Assembly (NCBI GenBank): GCA_963817785.1
Contig: CAWFPL010000008.1
Coordinates: 1,302,001-1,366,000 of the forward strand
Direction of reading: 5' to 3'
Source: JAKALD01 sp963817785
GTDB lineage: Bacteria > Pseudomonadota > Gammaproteobacteria > Burkholderiales > SG8-39
DNA: 64,000 nucleotides
The position numbers and the translations under genes are program-made. Below, piece after piece: positions 18,762-27,975 of this stretch. The stretch's first letter is position 1. Every line of letters begins with the position of its first letter. Below the pieces are notes generated by a model. That model was not told the DNA's origin. It did no database searches and saw only the letters and a program-made list of their open reading frames with translations.

Positions 18762-20240
18762 CTATGTCCGTACCTTGCCGAAACGAAGCCAGCTTTTCCT
18801 GAGCAGCTCGAGGCAACGCCGCTTCTCCGACGCAATGTCGGGCATCGGGGCGAGGAAGAACAGTAACGCAAATAGAAGCCCCCCCGAACCGAGCATGATC
18901 AACAGGTACAGAAAGTCGCCGTAGTGTTCCCGGGGCGTGAACAGACGGTCGATCGCCAACCACAGCAGCAGTATCGGCAAAGTCAGCAGCAACGGAGTCG
19001 ACATCGCGGAGGCGATGCGGCGCAAAGGCAAGGAAAGGCACTGGGCGCTCAGCCACGACATATGCAACGCGCCATAAATATTTGCGAGGGAAGCGCCGAT
19101 CGCGACGCCTACCAATCCATAGGGCAGGCCCGCCACGACCCCGAGTACCACGACAATCAATTGCGTGATCTGCACCGGAATTTCCCTGCCCAACCAATTG
19201 CGTGCGGCGAGCACCAAACCGGCCAAGATCTCCAGCATGATAAATGGGCCGACCAGTGCAAGCCACGTCAGCGGACGTGCCGCGCCGACCCATTTGTCGC
19301 CATATACGAATCGAAGCAACGGCAGCGCGAGCCAGGCAAGCGCCAGGAATGCGGGCCAGGTATACACACTGACCAAGGTGATCGAACGAAGATATAGATA
19401 TTGGCTGAGGTCGAGGTTGCCCTGCTCTTTGGCCATGGCCCTGAAAGCCACCTCAGAGACAGAGCCGGTGACGTTTTGAGGAATGAGCGCCAAGCTGTTT
19501 GCCTTGTTGAATAGCCCAAGTGCGTGTGGGCCAAGCGTTTTTGAGAGCATGAGATTGGCTGCCTGACTGCGCAAATAAACGACGAAGTTGCTGGCTGTCG
19601 TCAGAAATCCATAGCGGGCGAGATCACGGGCCCGGTGCCATTCAAGGGACAAGCTAGGCCGCCACCCAGTGAGAGGAACCAGCACGGCTATGCTCACCAG
19701 CGGACCGAACAATCCTCCTATTACGAGACTCCAGACACCGAAGCCGAATAAAGCCATGGTGATGCTTACGGCGCTCGAAGCGAAAAGCGTGCTAATTCTG
19801 ACGGCGGTCTGGGCCTTGAAACGCATTTCGCGATACAGCATATTTCTCGGCAGATTGACGAAAGGACGCAGCACGAAGGACAAGGCGGATACACGCAGCA
19901 AGTCCGCGTAGAGGGGCGTTTGGTACCAAGCGGCAATCCAGGGGGCGGTAAAGAAAAAGCCGCAATAGATCAAGCAGCCGATGATGAGCTGGAGCGTGAA
20001 AACTACATCATATTCGCGCTTGCCAGCCTCCTGGGCGCGCACCAGAGCTTGACCCATACCACCCCCCGCTATAAAGCCTGCCAGGCCGGTGAAGATCTGG
20101 ATGACGACCAGCATGCCGAAGACGTCCGGTGCCAGCAGCCTGGCCAATACAATGCCAAAACCGATTGAGAGAATTCGGTATCCGGTGTCGCCGACGAAAA
20201 TCCAGGCAACGCCGTGACGGATGCTGTTGCCGAGGCTCAT
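18762..20240 (-). CDS. Polysaccharide flippase, MOP superfamily (Wzx/WzxC-like)
   Basis: About 492 residues starting at MSLGNSIRHGVAW (ATG at 20240); the frame is open to 20282 but that extension is not family-like. About 12-14 hydrophobic segments run through the protein. GRIVLARLL-type text (GIVLARLLAPDVFGM), NLPRNMLYREM and FNKANSLALIPQN are typical of the WzxC/polysaccharide-synthesis-3 group. It moves undecaprenyl-linked repeat units across the inner membrane. It sits between a sulfotransferase and a GT4 gene on the same strand. Confidence 0.85.
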   Translation of the reverse strand: MSLGNSIRHGVAWIFVGDTGYRILSIGFGIVLARLLAPDVFGMLVVIQIFTGLAGFIAGGGMGQALVRAQEAGKREYDVVFTLQLIIGCLIYCGFFFTAPWIAAWYQTPLYADLLRVSALSFVLRPFVNLPRNMLYREMRFKAQTAVRISTLFASSAVSITMALFGFGVWSLVIGGLFGPLVSIAVLVPLTGWRPSLSLEWHRARDLARYGFLTTASNFVVYLRSQAANLMLSKTLGPHALGLFNKANSLALIPQNVTGSVSEVAFRAMAKEQGNLDLSQYLYLRSITLVSVYTWPAFLALAWLALPLLRFVYGDKWVGAARPLTWLALVGPFIMLEILAGLVLAARNWLGREIPVQITQLIVVVLGVVAGLPYGLVGVAIGASLANIYGALHMSWLSAQCLSLPLRRIASAMSTPLLLTLPILLLWLAIDRLFTPREHYGDFLYLLIMLGSGGLLFALLFFLAPMPDIASEKRRCLELLRKSWLRFGKVRT

Positions 20241-20329
20241 TGCCCGCCGATCCGGCGCAAGGAAGACGCCGCGGGCGCCCAAAGTGATTTGCCGATCGTT
20301 CCTGCATGCGTGAGCACTAGAGAAATCCC

Positions 20330-21652
20330 TTAGCGCATTCTGTTGATCATTTCGGCCAATCGCGGCCGGATCCTGGCCAACATGCCTCTTGGCTGCTCGT
20401 TCGACCTGACGAGCCTGTCGTGCGCCTCGTGGATTTCCGCCAGCAGGCCGAGCGTAAAACTCGCTGCGGCTGCCTTCTGTCCAGGGCGGTAACCAGCCAG
20501 AGCGCGTTCGGCGATGTCGAGAAATCCGCTGGCGTAGGCGGCGGCCGAGTACCGGTCGAGGACGCTTTGCCTGCCGCGCACTCCCAAGTTCGCTGCCATT
20601 TCCACCTCCTCAAGCACACGCAACACGGCTTGCGCACAGGCGTGTTCATCCCCCAACGGAACGAGCAGACCATCCACTTCGTGTCGGATGCATTCGCGTA
20701 GGCCGACGCAACTCATGGCGATTACAGGTTTGCTCAATGACATGGCCTCCAGTGCAGCGAGACCTTGGCCTTCGAATATCGCAGTGGATAAGAAAGCATT
20801 GCACTGCGCGAGCAGGCCGGGAACGTCGCTTCTTGGACCGAGGACGAAAACGCGGCGAGTCAGCTCGAGCTCGGCTATCTGCCGATTCAACGCTTCCGCC
20901 AGGGGCTTGTCTTCGACGGGGCCGACAATGGCGAAGCATACCGAGGGGCGCGTCGTCGCCACCTTGTGGGCGACGCGCACGAAAGCGGCGAAATCCTTCT
21001 GCGCCGAGATGCGGCCCACACCGAGCACCAAGGGAGTGCCCGCATGCAGACCGAGTTCCTCGCGGATGCCGGAATGCGTTGGCCGCGCACGCTGCTCCAG
21101 GTCTTCGACGTCGATTCCGTTGTAGAGCGTGCTGACTCTGGCCGACGGCAACCAAGGCAGCAGGCTGTTCCGGACGTCATCCGAAACGGCGATGACATGA
21201 CTACCCAGTTCACCCAGTAACCAGGCGTATCCCTCCGGATCCATGAATCCGGAGTAACGCTGTAGGTCGATTTCGAAAGGGGAATGGATATGCCAGATCG
21301 AAGCCGCGCCCGCTCTGGCAGCGGCCACCGCGCCGTCGATCAGGTGCCCGGTGTTGAGGTGAACCAGGTCAACACGGCCCTGGCGTATCCAAGCTTCGAT
21401 CTCGCCCGTACGCACGGCGGCGCGGCCAAGATAGGCAAACTCCGCCATCTTGGCGGGGCCACGGCAACAGCGCAGGTCGGACACAAAGTAGGCCACGCCC
21501 GACTCATCCAACGCCTGCGTGACATCACCGGCCTGAGGCACAAGGGCCAGCACTTCCACTCCCTGCCTCTGAAGTGCGCGCAGCAGCGTCAGCGTAGTCC
21601 TGTCGACGCCGTTGACCAAATCGGCATTATGAAAAACGTGTAGGATCTTCAT
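20330..21652 (-). CDS. Glycosyltransferase family 4
   Basis: 440 residues from ATG 21652 (MKILHVFHNADLVNGVDR), chosen over a much longer open frame because it overlaps the stop of the upstream gene by ATGA and matches family N-termini. The N-lobe contains HLNTGHLIDG, and the C-lobe has LVLGVGRISAQKDF and FEGQGLAALEAMSLSKPVI, the EX7E-type nucleotide-sugar site of GT-B GT4 enzymes. The retaining transfer it performs and its sugar are unknown. Confidence 0.83.
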   Translation of the reverse strand: MKILHVFHNADLVNGVDRTTLTLLRALQRQGVEVLALVPQAGDVTQALDESGVAYFVSDLRCCRGPAKMAEFAYLGRAAVRTGEIEAWIRQGRVDLVHLNTGHLIDGAVAAARAGAASIWHIHSPFEIDLQRYSGFMDPEGYAWLLGELGSHVIAVSDDVRNSLLPWLPSARVSTLYNGIDVEDLEQRARPTHSGIREELGLHAGTPLVLGVGRISAQKDFAAFVRVAHKVATTRPSVCFAIVGPVEDKPLAEALNRQIAELELTRRVFVLGPRSDVPGLLAQCNAFLSTAIFEGQGLAALEAMSLSKPVIAMSCVGLRECIRHEVDGLLVPLGDEHACAQAVLRVLEEVEMAANLGVRGRQSVLDRYSAAAYASGFLDIAERALAGYRPGQKAAAASFTLGLLAEIHEAHDRLVRSNEQPRGMLARIRPRLAEMINRMR

Positions 21653-23718
21653 CGCCGCGCTGTATTGCACGTGGGCTTCCAGCTGGCAAGCTTGCGCCAG
21701 AGCCTGTACGCGCCCCACCAAGCCACGGCAAGGCTGATCTGCACGATTCCATGTTGCCGCAGCGCGTTCAGTGCCTCTCTGGGATGGCCTCGAAGGATGT
21801 GTCGGAAACTTGCCCAAACCAGTGGCAGCGGGCTGAAGTGCGTGACGAAGTGCAGCACCGAGGGCAGGTTGCCGGGATGCACATATAGATTCCCCTCCCC
21901 CAGTTGAGCATCGAGCCTGGACAGGCGTTGCCGTATCTCCTCGGCGGGCAAATCCGGCCACGCATAGTCGGACGGAATGCTCCCCAGCCCGGTATCCAGG
22001 TACCACAGAAGCAGGCGGTGAGTCAGGGTGGCCATGATGTTATTGGCCAGGCGGATCGGAGGTGCATATTCGATATTTCGCATCTCCAGGAGATGGGGCT
22101 GCTGCTGGAGCAGCAGACAGCGCGCCATGGCCCAGCCCGTCATCCGGCCCGCTTCCCTCGGGTCGACACGTAGGCTGCCGAGTATCTCACGGCGAATCAC
22201 CATGCAGCTTAGCCGAGCTCGGTCCTTGCCCAGGAGGGTTCCTTTGCTCCAGCGTGGCTCGGGCGCGGGGTCCTTCACAGGTTGTCCCTTGAGGTCCAGG
22301 GCATCCGGAAAGTAGATGTCCGATACCGCGTAGGTCATGTTTATTCCGCCGTTCGAATCCAGCGCGCCCAGACTGCGCGCAAGGAAATCCGGATGGTGCC
22401 GGTGCCCGGACTCGAGCCAGGCGACGTGGCGACCCCGAGCCTCGGCACAAGCGGCGGCCCATGCATTGGCTGCGTGATGGCTAGACCGCAAGGCACGCAG
22501 GCGAGCGTCATGCATCCACGCATGCTCGTCGAGCGTGGAGCCGTCCGTAGAAAACACCAGCGCTTCGGCGTCATCCGGCATGCTTCCCAGGACGGACCGG
22601 AGTCGGTCGCTCAGATCGTCGTCGTCCGCCGCGGTGGGAACTAACACGGTCATGCACCGCTTGATGCCGTGCAGGGCGCCGGCACTTTCGCTAGTGCCGA
22701 GTGCAACCGTCGAAGGTACGAGCCGCCCGGCCTTTGCCAGGACTAGTTGCGCCAGCCACGGCAGACCGGCCTGTTCCAACACCCCGGCGAGTCCGCTGGC
22801 ATGATCGCGCTCGCCGTGCAGCCAATCCACGGCTTGTGCTTCGATGGCGGGAATTCGTCCACGCGCGGCCAGTTCCCGCCATCTGTTTAAAGCCGGAGCT
22901 GCATCGGCAGCCGGGACCAGCTTGGCTACTTTCGCGTCGAACCACGAACCCGCCGGAAAATTGCGCACCAATGCTTCGGCCACCCGGTCGGCAGTTTCGC
23001 AATCTTGCTTAGCGAGACGTGCGAAAGCCTGCGATCGGATATGAATGCAGTCTTCTGTCTGTGGGCGCGCTTTCCCATGGGTGAGCCCCGCAGGATTGAG
23101 CCGCCAACGAGTGAGTACCTGCGGAAGATTGATCAGTTGGTAATTCGAGAGGAGAACATTGACAAAGACCTCATAGTCTCTGCATCCCTGTCTCTTGACC
23201 GAGTCGTAAAGGCCAGATGCGAATATGGACGCTTTGCGGGCCATGATGGTGGGATGGTGCATCGCGAAGTACGCGAACATGAGCTCGGCCACGATGCCGG
23301 CATCCGTCGGATGGCGGTCCAGTCCGTTGATCCTGCTTCGGGTATCCATCGTGTACCACTGACTGCCCACTGCTGCGATCTCGGGGTGCTGGTCCAGGTA
23401 GTCGGCCTGGATCCCCAGGCGCTCCGGTTCCATGGCGTCGTCCCCGTCTAAAATAGCCACATAGTCTGAGCGGGCCAGCGCAAGTGCCTTGTTCACCGCG
23501 CTGCCAATTCCGCGGTTTTCCTGCCTGTGGACGACGACGCGTGGATCCCTATCGGCGTGGCGGGCCAGAATGGCCGGAGTTTCGTCCGGGCTACCGTCGT
23601 CGATCACGATCAGTTCCAGGTCCGTCATCGTCTGGGCCAGAACGCTTGCGATCGCTTCGTCCAAATAGGCTGCATTGCTATACGTCGCCATCAGCACACT
23701 GACGCGCGGGGGGCTCAC
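21649..23718 (-). CDS. Large glycosyltransferase with an N-terminal GT2 domain
   Basis: 689 residues. Residues 1-220 are a clear GT-A family 2 domain: VSVLMATYSNAAYLDEAI, VIDDGSPDE, AILDGDDAMEPER (DxD equivalent). From about 350 a second, weaker GT2-like segment appears (CMTVLVPTAADDDDLSDRL, EARGRHVAWLESGHRHH), without a clean DxD. The C-terminal part may pack against the membrane. First gene of this minus-strand set; its promoter probably lies in the 193-bp divergent gap before 23912. Confidence 0.78.
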   Translation of the reverse strand: MSPPRVSVLMATYSNAAYLDEAIASVLAQTMTDLELIVIDDGSPDETPAILARHADRDPRVVVHRQENRGIGSAVNKALALARSDYVAILDGDDAMEPERLGIQADYLDQHPEIAAVGSQWYTMDTRSRINGLDRHPTDAGIVAELMFAYFAMHHPTIMARKASIFASGLYDSVKRQGCRDYEVFVNVLLSNYQLINLPQVLTRWRLNPAGLTHGKARPQTEDCIHIRSQAFARLAKQDCETADRVAEALVRNFPAGSWFDAKVAKLVPAADAAPALNRWRELAARGRIPAIEAQAVDWLHGERDHASGLAGVLEQAGLPWLAQLVLAKAGRLVPSTVALGTSESAGALHGIKRCMTVLVPTAADDDDLSDRLRSVLGSMPDDAEALVFSTDGSTLDEHAWMHDARLRALRSSHHAANAWAAACAEARGRHVAWLESGHRHHPDFLARSLGALDSNGGINMTYAVSDIYFPDALDLKGQPVKDPAPEPRWSKGTLLGKDRARLSCMVIRREILGSLRVDPREAGRMTGWAMARCLLLQQQPHLLEMRNIEYAPPIRLANNIMATLTHRLLLWYLDTGLGSIPSDYAWPDLPAEEIRQRLSRLDAQLGEGNLYVHPGNLPSVLHFVTHFSPLPLVWASFRHILRGHPREALNALRQHGIVQISLAVAWWGAYRLWRKLASWKPTCNTARR

Positions 23719-23846
23719 CTGTCGTTTCTCCTCGGGCTACGGCAGACCATGCAGCGCATACTATCAACCCGGCCCATTCTTGGTAATGCGCCCACCAGAT
23801 TCGTGCGCCTTTGGGGTCGCTTTCTCACAGCTCGCGCGCTACCACC

Positions 23847-23875
23847 TTGCCGCCTCGATAAGCCACAATTATTAA
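23847..23875 (+). promoter_or_regulatory. Candidate sigma-70 promoter for the ATP-grasp gene
   Basis: TTGCCG at 23847-23852 and TATTAA at 23870-23875 are separated by exactly 17 bp, about 36 bp upstream of the ATG at 23912, in the divergent gap with the large GT2 gene. Pattern match by eye. Confidence 0.38.
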
Positions 23876-23911
23876 CGTAAGAACCTCGGGCCAAACCCAG
23901 TTAACGCGAAT

Positions 23912-24883
23912 ATGTCGCCGCATACGACGGGCAAGATCAAGCGCCTGTACTGGAACTGCAGGAATATAGGTGCTAAGCGGGTGCTGAAGGAGCTCGCTTT
24001 CTCTCGCAATTGGGTCGGGGACTTTCTCTGGTCGATTGACGATTATCGCCGGGTATTTGGAAGGTACCCGAACCTTCATGCTCCGAGGCGGTTTAGTGAG
24101 CATCTATTACGCCTCAAACTGTCGCGCGACGGAAGAAGCAGTCTACGGGCAGAGATTTCGGACAAAGAGTTTGTCAAAGCGTACGTCAAGAACAAGCTCG
24201 GCGCTGGCTTCACCCCAAAGACGTTAGCAGTGCTCCGATCAAAGCAGGAGGCGTTGGCCTTCCAATATCCGGACACGTGCGTCATCAAGCCAACGCATAT
24301 GAGCGGGCATGTGATCTTTCGGCGAGACGCCGGGCCGGAATTTGATCGGTCGCAAATCGCTCGTTGGTTCGAACGCAACTTTTACGACGTGGCCCGCGAA
24401 CCGAACTACCGCCATTTGCAGCCCGCGGTAATCGTCGAAGAACTGCTTGTGGAACCGGGACAAGACTCGGTCCGCGATTTCAAAATCTTCTGCTTTCGTG
24501 GGCAACCGAAGTTTATTCAGGTAGACGTCAATCGATTTTCCGGACATCGCAGGAACTTCTACTCCCCGGACTGGCGCGAATTGCGCTTTGAAATGAATTA
24601 CGCGCGGCACTCTGAGCCAGTGGCGCGTCCCGCACGACTCGGCGAGATGCTGGATGCTGCCCGCCGATTGGCTGGCGATTTTACTTTTATTCGGGTGGAC
24701 TTTTATCTACGCGATTCCGCCGTCCTCGTCGGCGAGCTGACGAACTTTCCCGAAGCTTGTTGCACGCGGTTTGAACCGGATCATGCCGATTTCCTGGCGG
24801 GACGGCTCTTTCGGGAACCAAGCATCGATGTTGAAGAGCTGTTCGGCGCGATAGGGGAACGCCTGAAGCCAAGGAGGCCCTGA
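23912..24883 (+). CDS. TupA-like ATP-grasp protein
   Basis: 323 residues. CVIKPTHMSGHV is the ATP-grasp Lys segment, VRDFKIFCFRGQPKFIQVD forms the core strand and Asp region, and TFIRVDFYLRD with VGELTNFPEA supplies the metal-binding acidic residues. This is the TupA-like group (teichuronopeptide biosynthesis), common in capsule and polysaccharide loci. It probably forms an amide or ester bond between an amino acid and a sugar carboxylate. It starts a plus-strand run; a 223-bp gap without visible features (24884-25106) follows. Confidence 0.8.
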   Translation: MSPHTTGKIKRLYWNCRNIGAKRVLKELAFSRNWVGDFLWSIDDYRRVFGRYPNLHAPRRFSEHLLRLKLSRDGRSSLRAEISDKEFVKAYVKNKLGAGFTPKTLAVLRSKQEALAFQYPDTCVIKPTHMSGHVIFRRDAGPEFDRSQIARWFERNFYDVAREPNYRHLQPAVIVEELLVEPGQDSVRDFKIFCFRGQPKFIQVDVNRFSGHRRNFYSPDWRELRFEMNYARHSEPVARPARLGEMLDAARRLAGDFTFIRVDFYLRDSAVLVGELTNFPEACCTRFEPDHADFLAGRLFREPSIDVEELFGAIGERLKPRRP

Positions 24884-25106
24884 GATATCCCCATGGCCCC
24901 TTCCTGGAACGGCGCGAGCGCGTGTCCCGGGCGCCCACAATCGCAAGGGGACCACAATTGAGGTCGAATAGCGGCGGATTCACTACAATACCGTGCGCCC
25001 GCACTCGCGCTTGATTTGCCAACCCGCCGGCGTCGGTTGCATTGACCAGAAGACCGAGACCGATTGCCCGGGCGGGCGAGAGCGACGCCCGAAATAGTCA
25101 TACGAC

Positions 25107-25889
25107 ATGAGCTGTATCATCGAGGCAGGTCTTGTGCCGGTGCTGATGTACCATGTGATCCGCGTGGGCCGAAACCCGTGGGAACGGCGTTACTTTATTG
25201 CGCCTTCCCGTTTCGAGAATCACGTGCCGGCGTTGCGCGCAGCTGACTGCTACCCCTACTCGCTAACCGATTTTCGCGCCTGGGCGACGGATCAAGGCGA
25301 GTTGGGGGCCAACGCTGTTCTCCTCACCTTCGACGACGGCTATGCCGGCGTGTCCGAGCACGCCTACCCGCTGCTCCGGAACAAAGCCATCCCCTTAGCG
25401 GCTTTCGTCATAAGCTCCGCAATTGGCGCAACGGATGCCTGGATGCGCAACGCCGGTCCCGAGTACACCGCCTACCCGCCCATGTCCCGCGGGCAGCTCG
25501 AAGAGCTCGCGCGCGCGGGCGCCGGGCTCGGATCCCATTCGCGCCGCCATGCCGACCTCGCCACGCTCGGTGCCGACACGCTGCGCGACGAGGTGTGCGG
25601 TTCACACGCCGAACTGGAAGGCGTGCTAGGGCAGAAGATCGACTGTTTCGCCTACCCGTACGGCCGGCTGAACGAGGCGGTCCGCGCCACCGTGGCCGAG
25701 GCGGGGTATGCATGTGCCTTTTCGACCCGCTGGGGCTTCAACCGCACCCGAGAGGATCCGCTGCTGATCCTGCGCATCCACGTCTACGGCACCGATACGG
25801 CGGGGGCGCTGCTGCGAGAGTTGCGGTTAGGCGCAAACGACGGCGCCCGGCGCGCCTTGGCGCGCGGCGGACTCGCGGTGTCGCGATGA
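25107..25889 (+). CDS. Polysaccharide deacetylase family protein (NodB/CE4 fold), copy 1
   Basis: 260 residues. VPVLMYHVI opens the fold, LLTFDDGYAGV is the metal/catalytic Asp-Asp motif, and GSHSRRHADL holds the zinc-binding His pair; FAYPYGRLNEAV follows. No signal peptide is visible, so it may act in the cytoplasm or be exported otherwise. It is closely similar throughout to the gene at 27175, including a shared ending (YGTDTA, ALLRE/K, LGSNDG-like), so the two arose by duplication. It overlaps the next GT2 gene by ATGA. Confidence 0.83.
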   Translation: MSCIIEAGLVPVLMYHVIRVGRNPWERRYFIAPSRFENHVPALRAADCYPYSLTDFRAWATDQGELGANAVLLTFDDGYAGVSEHAYPLLRNKAIPLAAFVISSAIGATDAWMRNAGPEYTAYPPMSRGQLEELARAGAGLGSHSRRHADLATLGADTLRDEVCGSHAELEGVLGQKIDCFAYPYGRLNEAVRATVAEAGYACAFSTRWGFNRTREDPLLILRIHVYGTDTAGALLRELRLGANDGARRALARGGLAVSR

Positions 25890-26860
25890 ACCCGCTCGCC
25901 GATCGCATGACGCCTGCGGTGTCGGTCATCATGCCGTGCTTCAACTCGGCACAGAGCGTCGCCGGAAGCGCCGCGAGCGCGCTTGGACAGACCATGCGCA
26001 ACCTCGAGCTGATCGTGGTGGATAACGGCTCCTCGGACCAAACGATGCCGATCGTCGAGGCGATCGGCGATTCCCGCGTCCGCGTGCTGCGCCAGCCGAT
26101 CCGTGGCGTGAGTGCAGCACGCAACATGGGGATCGAAGCAGCGCGCAGCGAATTCATTGCGTTTCTGGATTCGGACGACACGTGGGCGGCGGAGTGCCTG
26201 GCGAAGCTCCACGCAGCCCTCGTTGCGCGACCGGACGCTGTGCTCGCCTATTGCGGCTGGCAGAACCTGGGGCTACCCGGTGGCCGGGACGCGCCTTTCG
26301 TGCCGCCGGACTACGAGCGACCGGACAAGATCGAGGCGCTTCTGGGCGGGTGTCGCTGGCCGATCCACGCGGCACTCACCCGTACGCGCGCGATCCGGGA
26401 AGCAGGGGGGTTCGACCCGCGTTTTGCCTACGCCGAGGACTTCGGCTTGTGGCTTCGCTTGGCGGCATTCGCCCGCGTAGTCCGAGTGCCGGAGGTTCTG
26501 GCCTTCTACCACCATCACGACGGTCCACGTGCCACTCGCGACCTCGTTCGAGCGGCGTGCCAATTGCGCGCAGTGCAGCGCGACTTTCTGCGATGTCACC
26601 CGCAATTCGGCCGGGGGCTGGGGCGACGCCGCATACGGCAGATGGTAGATGGCGAGCTGCTACGCCGGGGCATGGAGTCATACTGGGCACGCGACCTGGA
26701 CGCCGCGCACGCGATTTTTCGCATGGTGCTGAAGGCCGGTTACCTGAAGCTGGCCGAGAGTCGGTACGTCCTGCCTGCACTGCTGCCGCGCCGCGCGTTC
26801 CGCGCGCTGGTGTCACGCCTTGAGCGGTCGCGCGGCGAAAATAGGCCCACCAGAGCATGA
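25886..26860 (+). CDS. Glycosyltransferase family 2
   Basis: 324 residues from ATG 25886, overlapping the deacetylase stop. VSVIMPCFNSAQSVAGSA, VVDNGSSDQT and FIAFLDSDDTW are the GT-A nucleotide-sugar elements; a later EDFGLWLRLA segment is the acceptor-side ED motif. It forms a unit with the upstream deacetylase. A decayed relative lies directly downstream (26952-27142). Donor and acceptor are unknown. Confidence 0.83.
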   Translation: MNPLADRMTPAVSVIMPCFNSAQSVAGSAASALGQTMRNLELIVVDNGSSDQTMPIVEAIGDSRVRVLRQPIRGVSAARNMGIEAARSEFIAFLDSDDTWAAECLAKLHAALVARPDAVLAYCGWQNLGLPGGRDAPFVPPDYERPDKIEALLGGCRWPIHAALTRTRAIREAGGFDPRFAYAEDFGLWLRLAAFARVVRVPEVLAFYHHHDGPRATRDLVRAACQLRAVQRDFLRCHPQFGRGLGRRRIRQMVDGELLRRGMESYWARDLDAAHAIFRMVLKAGYLKLAESRYVLPALLPRRAFRALVSRLERSRGENRPTRA

Positions 26861-26951
26861 ACAGAAGTCTCTCGATGAGGCCATCCGCAAATGCGGATGC
26901 CCTGGACGCGAGCGTGATCGTGCGCATAGGACGCCGTGGCGCTGCTTCTGA

Positions 26952-27142
26952 AGGGATTGCCGATGGTTTATCCACGCCGTGCCGCTTCGACACAGTCTGC
27001 TGGAGCAGGTTAGCGGCTTTTCGATGGGCATGTTCCGCCCAAGCATTGCGAGTCGTGGCTCAGAATCCTGGCGCTCACGCGCCATCTCGTGCGGGTTCCC
27101 GAGGTGCTGGCGTCTTACCGCTGTGTACCGGCGCATGATCGA
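26952..27142 (+). pseudogene. Decayed glycosyltransferase family 2 fragment
   Basis: No intact gene occupies 26861-27174. Reading 26952-27037 in one frame gives RDCRWFIHAVPLRHSLLEQ, which parallels GCRWPIHAALTRTRAIREA of the GT2 just upstream. Reading 27041-27142 in another frame gives CESWLRILALTRHLVRVPEV, parallel to FGLWLRLAAFARVVRVPEV. The two pieces are in the same order and spacing as in the intact gene and are separated by a frameshift near 27038. This is the remnant of a duplicated GT2 that lost its 5' part. Confidence 0.7.
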
Positions 27143-27174
27143 ACTTGCCGAATGCCGGTAACGAGGATCGAAGG

Positions 27175-27975
27175 ATGAGTCCTGCGCCGACAAAGGACGC
27201 CGGCCGCGTCATGGTGCTGATGTATCACCGCGTCGGCCACGCGAAGAATGACTGGGAAGCCAGGTACTGCGTTAGTCCCGAGCGCTTCGCACGTCATATA
27301 CGGGCCCTGGAGCGTTGCGGCATGCGACCCTGCTCCGTCGAAGACTTCGTCGCCTGGCTCGAAGGCGCCTGCACGCTGCGTCAAGGCAGCTTCGTGCTGA
27401 CCTTCGACGACGGCTTCCTCGGCGTTTACGAGCATGCCTTTCCGCTATTGTCGAAAATGGGGTGGCCGGCAACCGTATTCCTGGTCAGCGGGCTGATCGG
27501 CAAGCAGGACGACTGGACCGGGCAAAAGAACCCCTCTGGCAACACCTACCCGTTGCTCGGGCGCCACGAGATCGAGGAAATGGCGCGAGGCGGCTTTTCG
27601 TTCCACTCGCATTCACGCAGCCACCCTGATTTGAGGCAGCTTTCCGGTGATGCACTCATGCAGGAGCTGGCCGGCGCGCGGCAGGACCTCGAGTACCTGC
27701 TCGAACGTCCGGTCTCTTATCTGGCCTACCCCTACGGCTGGTACGACGAGAACGTCGTCGAAGCCGTCAAGGCCTCCGGCTACACGGCCGCGTTTTCGGT
27801 GCAAGCGGGCTTCAATCGCCGCGACGTCGACCGCTACCGGATCCGGAGGCTTGACGTCTATGGCACCGACACCGCGAGCGCGTTGCTGCGCAAAGTGACC
27901 TTGGGCAGCAATGATGGTTCGTGGTGGCAAGCCGCACGGTACTACGCAGGCAGACTGGCGGCTCGCGTTCGATGA
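27175..27975 (+). CDS. Polysaccharide deacetylase family protein (NodB/CE4 fold), copy 2
   Basis: About 266 residues from ATG 27175, preceded by CGAAGG; an upstream in-frame start at 27145 lacks this. VMVLMYHRVG, VLTFDDGFLGVYEHA and FHSHSRSHPDL are the CE4 motifs, followed by YLAYPYGWYDENV. It closely resembles the gene at 25107. Like that gene it is followed by a GT2 through an ATGA overlap, so a deacetylase-GT2 cassette has been duplicated. Confidence 0.83.
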   Translation: MSPAPTKDAGRVMVLMYHRVGHAKNDWEARYCVSPERFARHIRALERCGMRPCSVEDFVAWLEGACTLRQGSFVLTFDDGFLGVYEHAFPLLSKMGWPATVFLVSGLIGKQDDWTGQKNPSGNTYPLLGRHEIEEMARGGFSFHSHSRSHPDLRQLSGDALMQELAGARQDLEYLLERPVSYLAYPYGWYDENVVEAVKASGYTAAFSVQAGFNRRDVDRYRIRRLDVYGTDTASALLRKVTLGSNDGSWWQAARYYAGRLAARVR